From the NCBI RefSeq assembly GCF_964340395.1, contig NC_135552.1, positions 17,955,681-18,019,680 of the forward strand: 64,000 nucleotides of DNA, read 5' to 3'. Source of the stretch: Glandiceps talaboti (taxonomy: Eukaryota; Hemichordata; Enteropneusta; Spengelidae). Position 1 is the first letter of the stretch, and every line of letters starts with the position of its first letter. Both the position numbers and the translations under genes were made by a program. A model generated the notes under the pieces. That model searched no databases and was not told the origin of the DNA. It saw only the letters and a list, made by a program, of their open reading frames with translations. Positions 1 through 13,375 of this stretch are shown here, in pieces.

Positions 1-459
1 ATTGCCATATAAAGTCTAGCTTTACAACAAACAACTTAGTATCAGCAGATAGATAGTCCAGTAGTAGTGATGACCTGTAGTGTAACACCCAAATTTCACT
101 TTATCTGATCTCTACTCAATGGTTGGCTGGACACACCTGTCAGTTATCTATATGAAAGATACATTGTATCTATATGAATGATAGTTAGTACCTGACTTTA
201 TTCACATTCCCTAATACAATGTTTGTAACATAGCTGTATCTTCTAAGTGAGTCTGGAATGTATATGCATAATACATATACTGTACTAAAGAACTGGACAC
301 AGGCTACCTTATAGTCACTATTTCTATCCAGTACTACAATCATACATTGACATGTACAACTTACAGCTGACAGAAGATACCAAGACATCACAGATATAGA
401 TATCTACAAATCTATATTTATGCCTGCTGATACCTACAAGTTGTCATTGAACTATATAC

Positions 460-586
460 AGACACACACACACACGGACAAAGATACAGACAGACTGACA
501 GAGACAAAGGCCGGCAGGCAGATACACACAGACACACAGACACACACAGACACACAGACACACACACAGAGACACACACACAGACA

Positions 587-630
<44 letters not shown>

Positions 631-632
631 TT
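460..632 (+). repeat. (CA)n with CAGA interruptions
   Basis: ACAGACAC-type units grading into pure (CA)n at 585-626. Confidence 0.95.
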
Positions 633-1029
633 ATGGCAGTAGATTGCTGTTATATTGAGCTACTGATACATCAGTCATGTAGCTTTTCTGTAACATATAT
701 TTATATGGACGTCGTTGTCCGAATTAAAGTCTATAATAATAATAATATAACTCTTGGTAGATGGTAACATTTCTTCCCAAAGTCCATATCACTTAATAAT
801 ACATTGTATGCACTCATAATTATACATAAATGTTAATTGAATATTTTGGCAGTCCACTTTGAAAATAATACAGACTTAGCACAGCCTACAAGTCTCAAAA
901 CACTGCACACTCAGAAACAAGCTCAGTGGCTGCAACTGGGGTCATTCACAGTCCATCGGAATTGTGCTAGTCCTGTACACGGAAAGTAAAATTGCATGGG
1001 TGTACCAGCCTCATCCTGAGAAGGTTCAG

Positions 1030-1078
1030 CCAGGGGGGGGTGGGGGGGTGGGGGGGGGGGGGTGGGGGGGGGGTGGAG
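1030..1078 (+). repeat. G-rich tract
   Basis: Runs of 7-13 G separated by single T; a strong G-quadruplex candidate on the plus strand. Confidence 0.9.
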
Positions 1079-1904
1079 TGGGGATGGGGTGCCGTGGAAA
1101 TGGTAGTAGATGTGAACACTGAAGAGAATGGTGGTTTCTTTGCTATGTTTGTGGCTAATAGTAGTCTAAATGCTATTCATGGCTTTGAATCTGAAGATAT
1201 CTTTCACCACAGATGAACTGATTCAAATCCACGGATAGGCTCTAGATTAGCCTATTCTACAACTGTGGTATCTGTTTACTTTCAAAGGTGGACTACCAAG
1301 GTATGTTGACGTCATAAATTGGACATGAAGTGTGATTAAAACTCAGGGGTGTAATATTACACATTACTGGTTAGCTAGGGTAAATATCATCTAACTGCAA
1401 GCTCTGTTGATCACAAAAACTACAAATTAGTTAATAGCAAACATGGGGATGCTTCACTGTCTATTATCATAAAACACTTGGCAAATCAACTTTGGAAAAT
1501 TAGAGAGTTAGTAATAAATTGATGAAAATTAGGTTTTTTTTGTTGCCATTGGAATTTGATGACCTCATTAATATCACAATTCATAGCAACTTCACAATGT
1601 TATCTTTTTTGTTGAGTTTTGAAAAATACATGCCTTTGCGGCTAGTTTTTCGTTTAAAAAAAAAAGTATGGTACTTCATTCTGGTATCAAAATGTGTCAT
1701 CATGAAAACCACACTGATTTGATTCTTCAAGAATGCCTCCACATTCACAATAAATCTTAAAGTGTGTCATTTTTTCCTCATAATGTGACAAAAATACTTT
1801 ATGTACATATATATATATTCAAATTTTTAACCCTGATAAAATTAGACTTTTCCCATCCATCAACACCCCCTCCTCCATCATTACCTTACGTAGACAAGTA
1901 GCTG

Positions 1905-2000
1905 AGAGACTTGCCTATCAGACTTGACATATCGGCTTGACATATACTGACATTCTGTTGAGTGACATTTTAAAGCCTGACAGCCAAGTCTCTGGGCTTA
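1905..2000 (+). repeat. Interspersed repeat family B, copy 1
   Basis: Contains GACTTGACATATCGGCTTGA and ends TGACATTTTAAAGCC ... AGCCAAGTCTCTGGGCTTA. The end is a partial palindrome (AGCCAAG / CTCTGGGCT). Related stretches occur at 7.75 and 15.0 kb. Confidence 0.5.
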
Positions 2001-2861
2001 AAAGAAAAGTGTTTTTTACTGCTATTTTCAGAAGTACATTGTATGTAAATTACAGAAGTTATCTTTTTTCATTATTGTTTACAAAACTGTTCAGAGATTA
2101 TAGCAAAGAAATCTTTACATTTTATATAGAGAGCTACTCTGTGATAACACTTAGAATGAATAGTATTACTAAGTTTGAATATATAAATCAGCTGGTATGA
2201 ACTTGAAGTTTTAGAGAAATTATTGTTAAATGGGCAAGAATTGAAATAATGACACAACTTACGATTCTGGAGAAAGTTAAGACATTCCTTTCAAGGTGTT
2301 ATGCATTGTACACACACAACACAAAGTTTACCATGACTTACAAATATAGGACTTGTAAATATTACAGCGTTTTAATAAGTCACCATAATTTCAATCAAGT
2401 TTGTCATATGATCATAAATGTGACATTAAATAAGATACATTATTTGACAAGTAATTTGTTATATCAGTGCCCTTCCCAAAGAGATCCACGTATGATGGGT
2501 AAAATATAGTTATCAGTTTTACTTAGTAATATGTAAATGAATTTTATGCTTAGGATATCTTGGAGATGGCACTGGATGTTACCAAAAATATTATCACTAC
2601 AATCATATAAAGTATGCCATGGTTATCATTAAGATAAGAAAAGGGTACAAAGATCAGTTACTAATAATGGTTCTGATGGACATTATAGCTAGGGTATTTC
2701 ACAGAAAAATATGAGTATAACATTTAACAATACAAAGGAGAGAAAGAGAGAGAGAGAAAAGAAGAAATGGAGGAGTTAGTATTGTGCATCTGCTAGTGCA
2801 TAAAAACAAATCCCTTGCACACAGTCTACAGGTGAAGAAAAAACATGATTAAAACACATAC

Positions 2862-2903
2862 TAGGTGCTCTTTGTTTGCCTTCTGTCCACTGTTTCCGAA
2901 GTT
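2862..2903 (-). CDS. 42-nt internal coding exon (unidentified minus-strand gene)
   Basis: Flanked by CTCTCTTCACAG and GTATGTG. In the phase handed over by the previous exon it reads E-L-R-K-Q-W-T-E-G-K-Q-R-A-P. The exon is symmetric (1-1) and could be alternatively spliced. Confidence 0.65.
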
Positions 2904-5434
2904 CTGTGAAGAGAGCAATGGCATTTGTAAGATTGATACTATGTATGTAAAGTGTTGCAAACTTGCTGCTGGTAAAAGAACCATATTACTAAATTGAAAC
3001 AATGTATATCAAAATGTTGCTAACTTGTTGCCAATAAAAGAGCAAGACTATGATGTAGATTAAATGTTGCAAACTTGTCACTTAGGAAAGTCATATTATT
3101 AGATTGATACAATTTAGAGCAAATAATCTAAATTTCTTATAAAAGAGCCTTATATGATACAAATGATACAATTATGTACAGTAAACATTGCACACTTAGC
3201 ATTTATAAGCCAGCCATACTACTAGATTGATACAATGTATATACAATGTTGCAAACTTGTCAGTCATTCTGTTTAACTGATACATTGTATATCACATGTT
3301 GCAACTTTTGACTTACTAATTAGCCTTGTCATTATAATAATAAAATGTAGTAATTTTGTGGAGATTAATAATGAAGAAATTATTTTTTATTAGTCTATGA
3401 ATGAAACACTGTATATAAAATGTTGCAACTTGTGACTTACAAGACAGCAATACTTTGTGTCAGTTTCTGTTTAATGTTGTTACCAGTTACCAACAAAATA
3501 GTCATAGTCACAGAGTTGTGTTCATTTCAAATGTAACATCGGATGGCTAATGAAAATAGTCAAGAATTCTATTTTTATTCTTTTCTACTACACCAATTAA
3601 TTATTGTATCTGTGATATACCACTTTCCATAGTGTGTTGATATACAATATGAATATGAATATTGAAAGAAAGTACATAGACAAGGTGGGAATAACACAGT
3701 AGTTGTTTTCAACAGACAAACACAGAAAATGTTAGTGACTTCAGTTCATCACACTGTCTCAGCACAATGGTTGTATACACTGTATCATGTTGATAGTATG
3801 TGACACATAAAAAGTACTATTAGAGGCAACTACATATACTTTTTTAAGAAACATTATCAAGTGAATGATGGAGATGATATACGAAAGAAGGTACAAGTCA
3901 AGAAAATTTTAAAGTTAGTTGACAACAGAGTATTGATTTAATTTAAAGACAAGACATTTACTGGTATAAACATCAACTTGTAGAATGGCAGATGTAAAAT
4001 CTTCATACAAGTTTTTGGGCAGACATTAGACTATTGAAGCTAAAAGAACCATTACACTGAAAACCCTGAAGTCAACGTTACTTTAATCCATTTACAACAA
4101 AATAATCTATGAGAACACACAGATGTGTTGCCAACCAGTGACAAATAAGGGGTTACCGACATAATCTGGTTGTCTAGTTTTTTGAGTTTTACTGTTTGCC
4201 ATTATGTTTTAGGAAAGCTAATAAAAATCTTACTCACCATAGATATCTCTACCAGATACTGGGACTTTGCCTGGTCCTGGACCATGGGAATTGATCTGTT
4301 GTATGTATCCATTTGGAATATGTCCGTTTTGTTTGGGATGTCCACTGCAATATAATCATATCAAAACATTTTACTTGTGCTGACAGCATAAAATAAATAT
4401 GCACTTGTCGATAATTATCAAGTTAAAGGTACTATAACATATAGTTTTGGTTTTCAAGGTCTGAATACAACAGCTTACTTTTACAAAGTTGGGATTTCAG
4501 TCAAACAACTAAGACTATACACAAACGTATGCCAGAGTAACAGCAAGACCTGCCCTCTGACTCAACATACTATGTTGAATGACACAGTCAGGCCAGATAG
4601 TTAGGGCAAATCTCAGAGTATGAGTTGCGTACAAATGTAGATATCTCAAGATGAGTACTTCCTTTGGTAAATCACACAAGAGTATGATGCCATACTTGGA
4701 GCTATTTTTACACTTTAGTAGGTCATTAATATGAACAATTTCCCGTTTTGAAGGAATCACATTAAACATTCAATTTTTTAAAACTATTTTAAGGACACTG
4801 AAGTCCTGTTAATTATGTAAATATATCAAAGGTTTCACAGCATTCACTGTAGACAGTGATGACAGTGTAGGTATATTTGCATAACAAATGAATGCATTGT
4901 TATGTAAATCAGTTTGTTTGATTCCTAGTAATTATAGCTATAGCGAGGAAAAGATATCCTTTCCTATCATGGGGGGGGGGGGGGGGGGGTATTGGTGTAG
5001 TGAGCCCCTTCTTCATAGTCTGAAGTACCCTCAGAAATAGAGCAATAAACTTTCCAGGGTAAAGAAGCCTGGTTTTTCTTAGGCTCCCCTTGTACTTTAG
5101 AAACTCATTTACAATAACCTATCTGACCTGTTTGCTGACAACATTGAAATTTTTATGAGAAAAGCAATAAAAGGCTGTATGGCAAGAAGAATGTACCTTT
5201 ATGGTGATAGACCATAAACATAAATATTCTATTGGGATATGTGAGCTGTTGACAGGGAGAACTGAAATCCTTCCAAACAATATATCAACAGTCAGAAATA
5301 TAGATTCACAATTTCTTTATTCTTACTTACTTTGTCATTCCATTATTGTATGATGATGATGATTGTTGGGAATATCCCATATCATCCCTAACCTCCATTG
5401 GTGTTTCTGGTCTCTTGTCGGCATAGACTGGCAT
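2862..5434 (-). CDS. N-terminal part of unidentified protein, three coding exons (runs off the left edge)
   Basis: On the minus strand, exons 5434-5331, 4344-4238 and 2903-2862 join with phases 2 and 1 to give 84 residues without a stop. The protein starts M-P-V-Y-A-D-K-R-P-E-T-P-M-E-V, has a Q/S/N-rich stretch, then G-H-P-K-Q-N-G-H-I-P-N-G-Y, a G-P-G-P-G-K motif, and a charged end R-D-I-Y-E-L-R-K-Q-W-T-E-G-K-Q-R. It looks like a disordered leader in front of a folded part encoded left of base 1. I do not recognise the family. Support comes from three good splice donors (GTAAGTAAG, GTGAGTAAG, GTATGTG), two good acceptors and agreement of phase; the ATG has A at -3. Confidence 0.7.
2935..3470 (+). 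repeat. Degenerate tandem array, about 65-80 bp unit, 6 or more copies
   Basis: The block ATTGATACAATGTATAT followed by AAATGTTGCAAACTTGT and a spacer ending CATATTACTAG recurs with substitutions and length changes across this interval. Lies in the intron between coding exons at 2.9 and 4.2 kb of the minus-strand gene. Confidence 0.65.
4238..4344 (-). CDS. Internal coding exon (unidentified minus-strand gene)
   Basis: It starts after TTATATTGCAG and ends before GTGAGTAAG. Only one of the three frames is open along its 107 nt and that frame fits both neighbours. Confidence 0.75.
4972..4989 (+). repeat. Poly-G run
   Basis: About 18 consecutive G in the intron between coding exons of the minus-strand gene. 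Confidence 0.9.
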
Positions 5435-5473
5435 TGTGGATGGTAGGGAGAACCACCTCACACCAAGTGGCAG
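5331..5473 (-). CDS. Exon with putative start codon (unidentified minus-strand gene)
   Basis: Coding from 5434 down to 5331, donor GTAAGTAAG. The acceptor is probably TTAG at 5477-5474, with a poor pyrimidine tract. The frame is also open from that acceptor through the ATG (L-P-L-G-V-R-W-F-S-L-P-S-T-M), so an upstream coding exon could give a longer N-terminus. Confidence 0.65.
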
Positions 5474-5553
5474 CTAATTTCACTCTTTATTGCTGTGTAT
5501 CAATCATAAAATATACAAAGTCAGTTTAATCATGACAAGGTAACTAAAACAAG

Positions 5554-5685
5554 TTAAATCATTAAATAAACAAAGTCAATTTTCTGAATCTCTTTTTAAT
5601 ACACAGTCATAGTTACAGTTTAAATCATTAAATAAACAAAGTCAGTTTTCTGAATCTCTTTTTAATACACAGTCATAGTTACAGT
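5554..5685 (+). repeat. 66-bp tandem duplication
   Basis: Two units beginning TTAAATCATTAAATAAACAA and ending TCATAGTTACAG, differing at a single base, so a recent event. Confidence 0.9.
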
Positions 5686-6007
5686 ACATAACACAATCAT
5701 ATACAACTCATATATGTACTTTTGACTTGCTTCTTTGTACACCGATATCAGGATTTGCATGTTTCTCTTTTTAGGGATAATTATCGTATGACAATAGTTG
5801 TCATATTTTTGATTGATTATTTTTGAATTCACAGATGTTGATAATCATGTCGTCATATTTATAAATATCACTTATGTCATTTAGCAATTAAATATTTAAA
5901 AACATATCCATAGTTTGAATTGATTTTACTGTGTGATCTATTACCAGTACCACCTCACCTTGCAAAAAAAAACCTTTTAAGACAAAATTCACCAATTCAG
6001 ACGGACA

Positions 6008-6008
<1 letters not shown>

Positions 6009-6052
<44 letters not shown>

Positions 6053-6106
6053 CATACATACATACACACACACATACATTCATACATATACCACATATAT
6101 CATCCC

Positions 6107-6153
<47 letters not shown>

Positions 6154-6176
6154 GCACACACACACACACACACACA
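6009..6176 (+). repeat. (CA)n and (CATA)n microsatellites
   Basis: Two long (CA)n blocks (6009-6050, 6109-6176) with (CATA)n between them. Confidence 0.95.
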
Positions 6177-6884
6177 TCACCATTACATGTACATTCATAA
6201 AGATATAGGTGTTGTATCCCTTGGATGCTGGTTGTCTGTGATAAATCCCACCATTAAGTTTTATGCACACCTTTATGAAGGGAGGGGTGCCAACACTCCA
6301 TGGTAAAAATAACTGGGTCATACTTAGCATTCAATTTCTGACAAGTCGTCTTTCAAGACCTATGACAATAACCTAAATAGTGGTCGTACTATCAAAGACT
6401 TCACACAGCATAATACACACTTCAATACACAAATACAATACCCTGGCCTGGGTAGAACAAGAACCTTGTAAATCTCAACTAAGCAATTCACCTTTATGCT
6501 ATATACATGTACCTAGATATGAGAATATTTGAATTCAAACTGACATGACATTTTGCATAACGTACCTGGATTCCATACATGTCATGTGACTAATATGCAT
6601 ATCAAGTAGATGTCATTATGAATACCACCAAAGACACAATGAGTTTCTCTTGTAATTTATATCCTCTCCTCTCCTTATATACCCTAACAAGTTACATTTC
6701 ATTTTGGTCACACTCAGAAGTTCAATTCCAGGGCCTAAATCAGGAGTTGTCAACATACACAAGTGATGTGTTATGCTATGTATTATACATGCATGACTGC
6801 AAATCTATGGGTTCCAGTTTTAAACCTTAAGTATATCGGATAACAATGTTACTTTCGAAACTACATCAGTGTTCCAACTAGTCT

Positions 6885-7010
6885 AGGTTTGGAAACCATG
6901 GTAACAGAGAGAAGAAATCTGGTAAATCTTTCAATATCTTGTCCGATGATGTAGTACGGAACTTATGGTAAAATACCCAGAAAATCCAGGTAGATTTTAC
7001 CTTCTTACTG
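6885..7010 (+). repeat. Interspersed repeat family A, copy 1
   Basis: Contains GGTTTGGAAACCATGGTAAC, then AGAAATCTGGTAAA, and near the end GGTAGATTTTACCTTCTTAC. These blocks recur in the same order, inverted, at 8.5, 9.3 and 28.6 kb. Confidence 0.6.
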
Positions 7011-7428
7011 TCCTAATTAACAAAACACAAAATTAGCATATATGATACTTTCCTCCTCATATGTTACCAATCAGAAATACATATTGAGACAGTACAGTAT
7101 GATACACTTCAACTTTCAGACGGACTCATTAAGTTTTATATTACATCATTCCTGTGATGTTTGAAACACTTCACATTTGTCAAAGACATCAACAATATGA
7201 CAAGTAGGTAAATACCTGAATAATCAGTACCGTTTTACATCTTTGTACTAATTAACTATAACATAAGCTAATTACCACTATGTTACACTTACAGTAAGTA
7301 GTGACGTCTTGGTTTACTTATAAAGAATACCGACAGTACACCTTGCTCAGAAGTGTGCCCTCTATACGATAGCCAAATTTTGTTGTTGTGAGTCAAAATG
7401 ATAAAAACTGGCATTTTTTGTGAGTCAC

Positions 7429-7724
7429 CACATAGTAAGAGATAGGGGCACACCAAATGTTGGTGTGTCACTAGAAATTGTGTGTGTCAGTGGCACATCA
7501 AATTGGCTTTGAGGGCACACACTGGTCATCACATAGTAAGAGATAGGGGAACACCAAATTTTGGTGTGTCACGAGAAATTGTGTGCGTCAGAGTGGCACA
7601 TCAAATTGGCTTAGGGGGCACACTGGTCATCACATAGTAAGAGATAGGGGAACACCAAATTTTGGTGTGTCACTAGAAATTGTGTGCGTCAGTGGCACAT
7701 CAAATTGGCTTTGAGGGCACACTG
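7429..7724 (+). repeat. 101-bp tandem repeat, 2.9 copies
   Basis: Units start CACATAGTAAGAGATAGGGG at 7429, 7530 and 7631. Each holds a palindrome ACACCAAATTTTGGTGT (one base changed in the first unit). Confidence 0.9.
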
Positions 7725-7747
7725 TAGCTCAGACAGTATACTAGTAC

Positions 7748-7812
7748 CTTGCCCAGACAGCTTGACATGGAATGACATTTTCAAGCCAGGTACCCAAGTC
7801 TTTGGGCTACAA
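7748..7812 (+). repeat. Interspersed repeat family B, copy 2
   Basis: AGCTTGACATGGAATGACAT followed by TTTCAAGCC and CCCAAGTCTTTGGGCT, the latter palindromic. Directly follows a 101-bp tandem repeat. Confidence 0.5.
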
Positions 7813-8507
7813 TATACCCCCACACCCAAACATCCATGTGTTATGTCTTGTGTAAATATTTCATGACAATATTACACCATGTACATCTTTTGTGTGTGGC
7901 CAACACCAAATCCTTCAGTACATGTAAAACGTGTCAAAACAAGCAAAAGACTTGAAATCAGGTTTACATGTAGCTTCACTAGTCCTAGTCTCCAGGCTGT
8001 ATGATTCCCTTTTGAATCTCTTCTCAGAGATTTTAAGATTGGAAGCCATAGATAGCCTCTCTGACTTCACTTGTCTTCAATGTAGGACAAAATGGTATCA
8101 CATAGTTGATAATTTCTACTATATCACCTAGACGAGACAAATAACTTCATGTTCTACTTGACACAGTTTATAACTCATTTCTACAGAATGTTGTATTTTA
8201 TCAAATACTTCTATCTTTGCTTGGAACCCTAAATTTGTTGCTGTTATTTTCCTTTTAATCCTTGCCATTCAAATAAAAACTCATTGGAAATCTTCACTTT
8301 TACCCTCATCATTCAAATAAATCTGATTGGAAACTCAGACGCTTTACCTGTTCTTGCATGAATATATGAAAATGAAAATGCAAACTTATTGATGATCCCT
8401 TACTGGTTTATCTGTGTACTAGCTACATGTTTGTAATTACTGCCTTCATCATTTTTTTATCTTTTGAGACATTGCTTTTTCAATAACAGAATAATTTTTT
8501 TTTTTAA

Positions 8508-8790
8508 AAGAAGGACCAGGGTTAATAGTTTTCATTTCTTAACCCAGTTATTTTACCAGGGTTCTCAACCAGTGTTGCCGTAATAAAAGGTGGTAAGGAG
8601 GTAAAACCTACCTGAGTTCCCCCTGTTATTTTACCAGTGTTCTCCTTAAGGGCAGTAATGAGGTATATATCTACATGTACTTGAGTTCCCAAATTACTTT
8701 ACTGGGGTAATTCCCCAGATAAAATCATAATATGGTAAATCTAAGCACGTCATACCTGATTCACCCTTTCTGTTCCCAGGGTACTGAAAC
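8508..8790 (-). repeat. Interspersed repeat family A, copy 2
   Basis: Its minus strand shows GGGAACAGAAAGGGTGAATC and then GGTAGGTTTTACCTCCTTAC, followed by a partial internal duplication of the GGTAAAATAAC block. Confidence 0.6.
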
Positions 8791-9287
8791 CTTAGCCAAA
8801 AACACTGAACACTTAGTAAATTCTCTCAAAGGTAGCATGAGTGTTGAAACTAATATATATTTAATTACTGATATAGGAATTCAGCTCATATGTTACATAT
8901 GTGTCATAGGTGTCAATATTTGTCAATATGTACAAAGGTGATGGTGTGACCTATGATACCACCTCAATCTTTATCAGGTCACCTGATATCTTACCTTAGT
9001 AGTAGAATACATGTGGTCCCAAAGTTAGGACAATATCTACTCAATACTATCAAACATTGCCTAGTAGTTGTTGTATTATACATTCTATATTGACATAGTG
9101 AAATAATTCATTTTTTGTGGGCTTTCATTTTTGATATATTTATGTCTTATATGAAATGTTTTAAAATAGTCCAATGGAATGCATGATTTTTGTTGTTCAT
9201 AAAACTAACTTCAATAATTCCTAATATTGCATAACAATTAAACATTAGTAGGTTTATAAAATATTCCTGCATTCCCAAGGCATCATT

Positions 9288-9400
9288 CCATGGTTTCCCA
9301 CCAAAATTATGGTACATGGTATGACAATTTATGAAAGTTTTATCAGATTTCCCCTTTCTGTTACCAGGGTTTCCATGCCATAGTTGAAACATTGTGAATA
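9288..9400 (-). repeat. Interspersed repeat family A, copy 3
   Basis: Its minus strand has CCCTGGTAACAGAAAGGGGA, AATCTGATAAAA and GGTGGGAAACCATGG. Confidence 0.6.
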
Positions 9401-9990
9401 TCAGGGAAGACCGACCTATGACGTAGTTCAAAATCAGATACCTTTTCAGCCAAGAGATTCGCACCTTCCTTGGTAATATATTGTTGTATCTCTCAGTAAC
9501 TACACCACAAGTAGTAACTATTGTGTGACTTAAGGTATGGTTGGTTTGCTACTTGACTGACACATTACAAAGCATTCTTTCAATGCTTGTGTACTTGCAT
9601 AACTGATCAGTTCACCATAAAAAGCTGAGCACACAGCAAACAATACCTACCTACCAACTTACCTAGAAATTTACCCCGGCCCACTTTCACCTAGGTTATA
9701 TGTTGCTAGCTATGTTCTCATTGCTTGGCTAAAACTCACCCAATGTACGCTAGTTTTTGAAGTATTGGATATACGTAACATTAACCATTTACCTTGTTAG
9801 TTTGGCGTACGTGGAGACTGGATAGATGTCACTGCAAGTTACCCCCTGGTTTGTCAACACACTACTAAAAGAGTAATCAGATAGCCTGACAACTGACTTG
9901 CTTTCTTAGCATAGCTGACATTACACAACTTCACTTCCCATGCAAAAATATGGTTGGCAGTCTGGGCATGAAGACAGAATTCAAACTCAC

Positions 9991-10150
9991 AAAATGGCTG
10001 CGACAACAAAAATGAGTTGAACTCTGACCGGTATCATTCTTTGGGATAGAGCAGGTGTAATTTGTCCTATCTACTTGGCCAATCAGATATGGAAGTCAGG
10101 TGACACCACCAGGCTTTCCTATTGGTACATACTTATCATTTGCAAATACC
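9991..10150 (-). promoter_or_regulatory. Candidate internal promoter and leader exon (minus strand)
   Basis: On the minus strand the sequence GCAGCCATTTT is followed by the donor GTGAGTTTG at 9990. About 90-150 nt upstream are CCAAT-type motifs in both orientations (GGCCAATCAG near 10078, CTATTGG near 10121). This would give a short leader spliced to the start-codon exon at 5.4 kb. Confidence 0.35.
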
Positions 10151-13029
10151 ATGCTGAGTTTGACATGACGCAGATTGCATGCATTATATTATTTAAAGTG
10201 TAGAAGTGTGTGTTACATGTGCCATGTAGACAGTTCAGATAAGTTCATTTGGGGTCTAAGCTGATACAACAAGAAACCACACCCATGAACACTACCAACA
10301 GGTGGTTGTTGATGCATTTCATTAGAAAGACAAATATAACAACAGTCTGCTGGCAAAGAATCTCACAAAACCAGTGTTTCTACTGTTCTGTTGATGAGAC
10401 AACCAGTGCAACTGTTATGAAATAACATATAGGACGAAAAAAACAAACTTCATTAATACGGTGGTACTATTTCTAGATACCAGCAAGTCTATGTGTCGGT
10501 CTGATAGAGGGTCTATGGTCTGAACAACTATAATGAGAACAGACATGTACATTCATGGACACAAGAAAATCTGTCACATCACATTCTTTTACACACCATG
10601 TACCCCTGTATCTCACTAACTACTAATCAAAACGCATACTTCATCAACCTCAGATCATTTTCACCATGGATCAGAGTCTCTAACACACCTAAATATGTCT
10701 TCTTTATGTGAGAAACTATTTTCTAGTTATAATAACTTCAATATAAACCCTTTAATGACCATATCCTCAGGTGATCCACAAATTCAATCTCAACATGTAG
10801 TTAGGGTCAATGTATGAAATTTATGTACATGTGTGTTGGGAACCAATCAAATTAGATGGTGAAAGGTTACAGATAGTAACATGTATGTAGTATAAAAGCA
10901 GGTGTTATTTTGTACTTTTCATGCAAATTGTATGGTAATGATAGCGTTATCATTCACATTTAGACAGAAATGTATGTTTTACCATTATAATCTTATGACA
11001 ATTTATGGTAATTCTTCGAATTAGACCGTCACGTGGTCAAAATTCAAATCAAATGGTAATGGAAGCTATATAAGTTGTTATCAGTTGGTAACAAGTGCTT
11101 ACAAAACAGACATCTATATCAAAGTATATTGTTTCCTGACAAAACTAATATATGTTGATCAATAGTGATCTACATTAACATGTGGTTACCTATGGTTACA
11201 ATATAGCAACCCATCATCATAGTTACCCCTTACCTACATATACAGTTACCATGCAAATGAGCTATCAGCAAAGTTAAGCAGAGCAATACCATGTAATATA
11301 CATCTGCATTGTATATAATCATATGTATTTCGCATTCCAAGTAGTTTCAAGCAATCACTGAAGTGTCTAAAACTTTGTCAATTGGTCAAAACAATGAGAA
11401 ATCTACCTTGAAAAGCAAACCACAATGTGAGTATCATTTGCCAACAATGAAGAGATGATCCTTACTATCATGTATTGTGAGTGAAACAAGAAAATCTCAA
11501 AGCTTATCTACTTGTAGTACAAAGGGTAAAATGAAATGCACAGTTTGGTTATTTACTTTAATAATACTAACCTGATTTAAATAACAACACATGAAATATT
11601 TGGGAGTCTAAAAATAAACAAGCTGGTCTTATACAGCTATACTATATGCTGGGTGATTAATTGTAATTTCAAATGGAAATTGCAAGTAGCTGGCAACACC
11701 AACGTTAAATTAATTCGACAAGCGGAGGATTATATTACAAAGTATGAATTGTTATATAGTGTCAATTTAATCAAAACTAGATTAATCTGGTTGTATCCAG
11801 TAATGATGTCATTTATATTCCATACATAATTCTTACAAATTCCCTAGGAAATACATGTTGTAATGTAATTCCGATCGAAAATTGCCTGGAGTCCTTAGCC
11901 TGTTTTACAGGTATTGTGGTAGACAAAAAACATGAATGCACATTTGGTGAAAGCATGTTGATCACACTGTGTAAGGCTTATTTGAATCCACGCAAGAAAT
12001 CACAAATTTCATACACCCAACGAATAATACACCACTTAATCTCGACTCGGGCAAATGTGAAGACAGACATGTTATCGCAATTCTTGATTAAGACTTATTT
12101 GTATCAGTATCAATGTGGTACTACTAGCCCGGAATTCATGCTACTGGTGTTATTAAATTTTAATTTTGCTTCCTCATCTCATTGTCAAGCAAAATTTAAA
12201 AACTCCATCTGCATGAATCCCAGGCTAATGCGATACTAATGTATTATGTAAAACAGAAAATCTGTGTAGGTCAATTTAAAACTGTAGAAATATGTGTGCT
12301 TTAGTTGTTATTAACTACACACATAACTGCCAATCTGGGACATATTTACAATTTACATATGCATAATAAAATGGGGTTTTAACAAGTTGAAATGGCCCCT
12401 AGCCAAGTTATGTAATGATACCCTTCTTAAATGAGAGATGTACAACAATGATGTAAGGTGTTGTTTTTGTAAAGTTTATTATTTTGACTTCAGACATTAA
12501 CTACCACTAGTTGAAGTTTTACATACTAGTTTTGACTGGCCTCCACATATCTAGTTTTCTGTCACATCTATGTGTTAAACACACAGTAAAATGATATGTT
12601 TCAATAGCTATGTGATTCTGTCATGTGTCATGCCACAATGACACATTTCTATAACTCACATCCAAAAAATGATAAATATTTATCAAATGTTACAATTAAA
12701 CAAATACCATATGACATACTTACATATTAATAACCATATTTTAAGTTTTTTTTGGTATGCACAGCTAGCTACAAATGAGTTTTGAAGGTTGATACCTATC
12801 ACATAATCATGCACAAACTCAGTAACTCAAGGACTTTGAGTACCTGGTACTCACAATAAACATATATTAGCAGGCTGTATAGATGTCAATATTAAACTAA
12901 GTCACACAAACAGTAATTTTTTTAATAATTCAAGATCAAAATGCTTTGCTTTTGTTGTTAAAATTTGCAATGGAAGGTAAAATTTGAAAGCATAGACAGT
13001 GGGGATCCAGTTCTGGCTGCCCCCACTCT

Positions 13030-13375
13030 CAATTGTTGGTATGGGCCACCTGTTGATTGTTGACAACACTGTGTGTGGCCTCTACTTTCCCTCTCACCGC
13101 CTCCACCCTGTGCACCCCCAGTTCTTGGTACATGCCACCTGTTGATTGGCAACACAGTCACCATTATGAAGTCAGCCAGTGCACCTCTGTTTCCAATTTC
13201 ACCCCCTCCCCCACCCCATCCCAATTCTTGGTACATGCCACCTGTTGATTGGCAACACAGTCACAATCATGAAGTCAGCCAGTGCACCTCTGTTTCCAAT
13301 TTCACCCCCTCCCCACCCTCCACCCCACCCCACCCCAATTCTTTGGTATGTGCCACCTGTTAATTTTCGACAATG
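13030..13375 (+). repeat. About 100-bp tandem repeat, 4 partial copies
   Basis: TTCTTGGTACATGCCACCTG TTGATTGGCAACACAGTCAC and CCAGTGCACCTCTGTTTCC recur, each unit followed by a C-rich run (CACCCCCTCCC). Open frames here on both strands are repeat translations. Confidence 0.85.

Larger units (their letters stand above)
1..2861. other. No further exon found; presumed intron of the minus-strand gene
   Basis: Apart from the CA repeat, the G-rich tract and a family B repeat I find no exon here that would continue the phase-1 end of the 42-nt exon. The plus-strand frame at 992-1216 starts in the G-rich tract and shows no recognisable protein. Confidence 0.5.
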
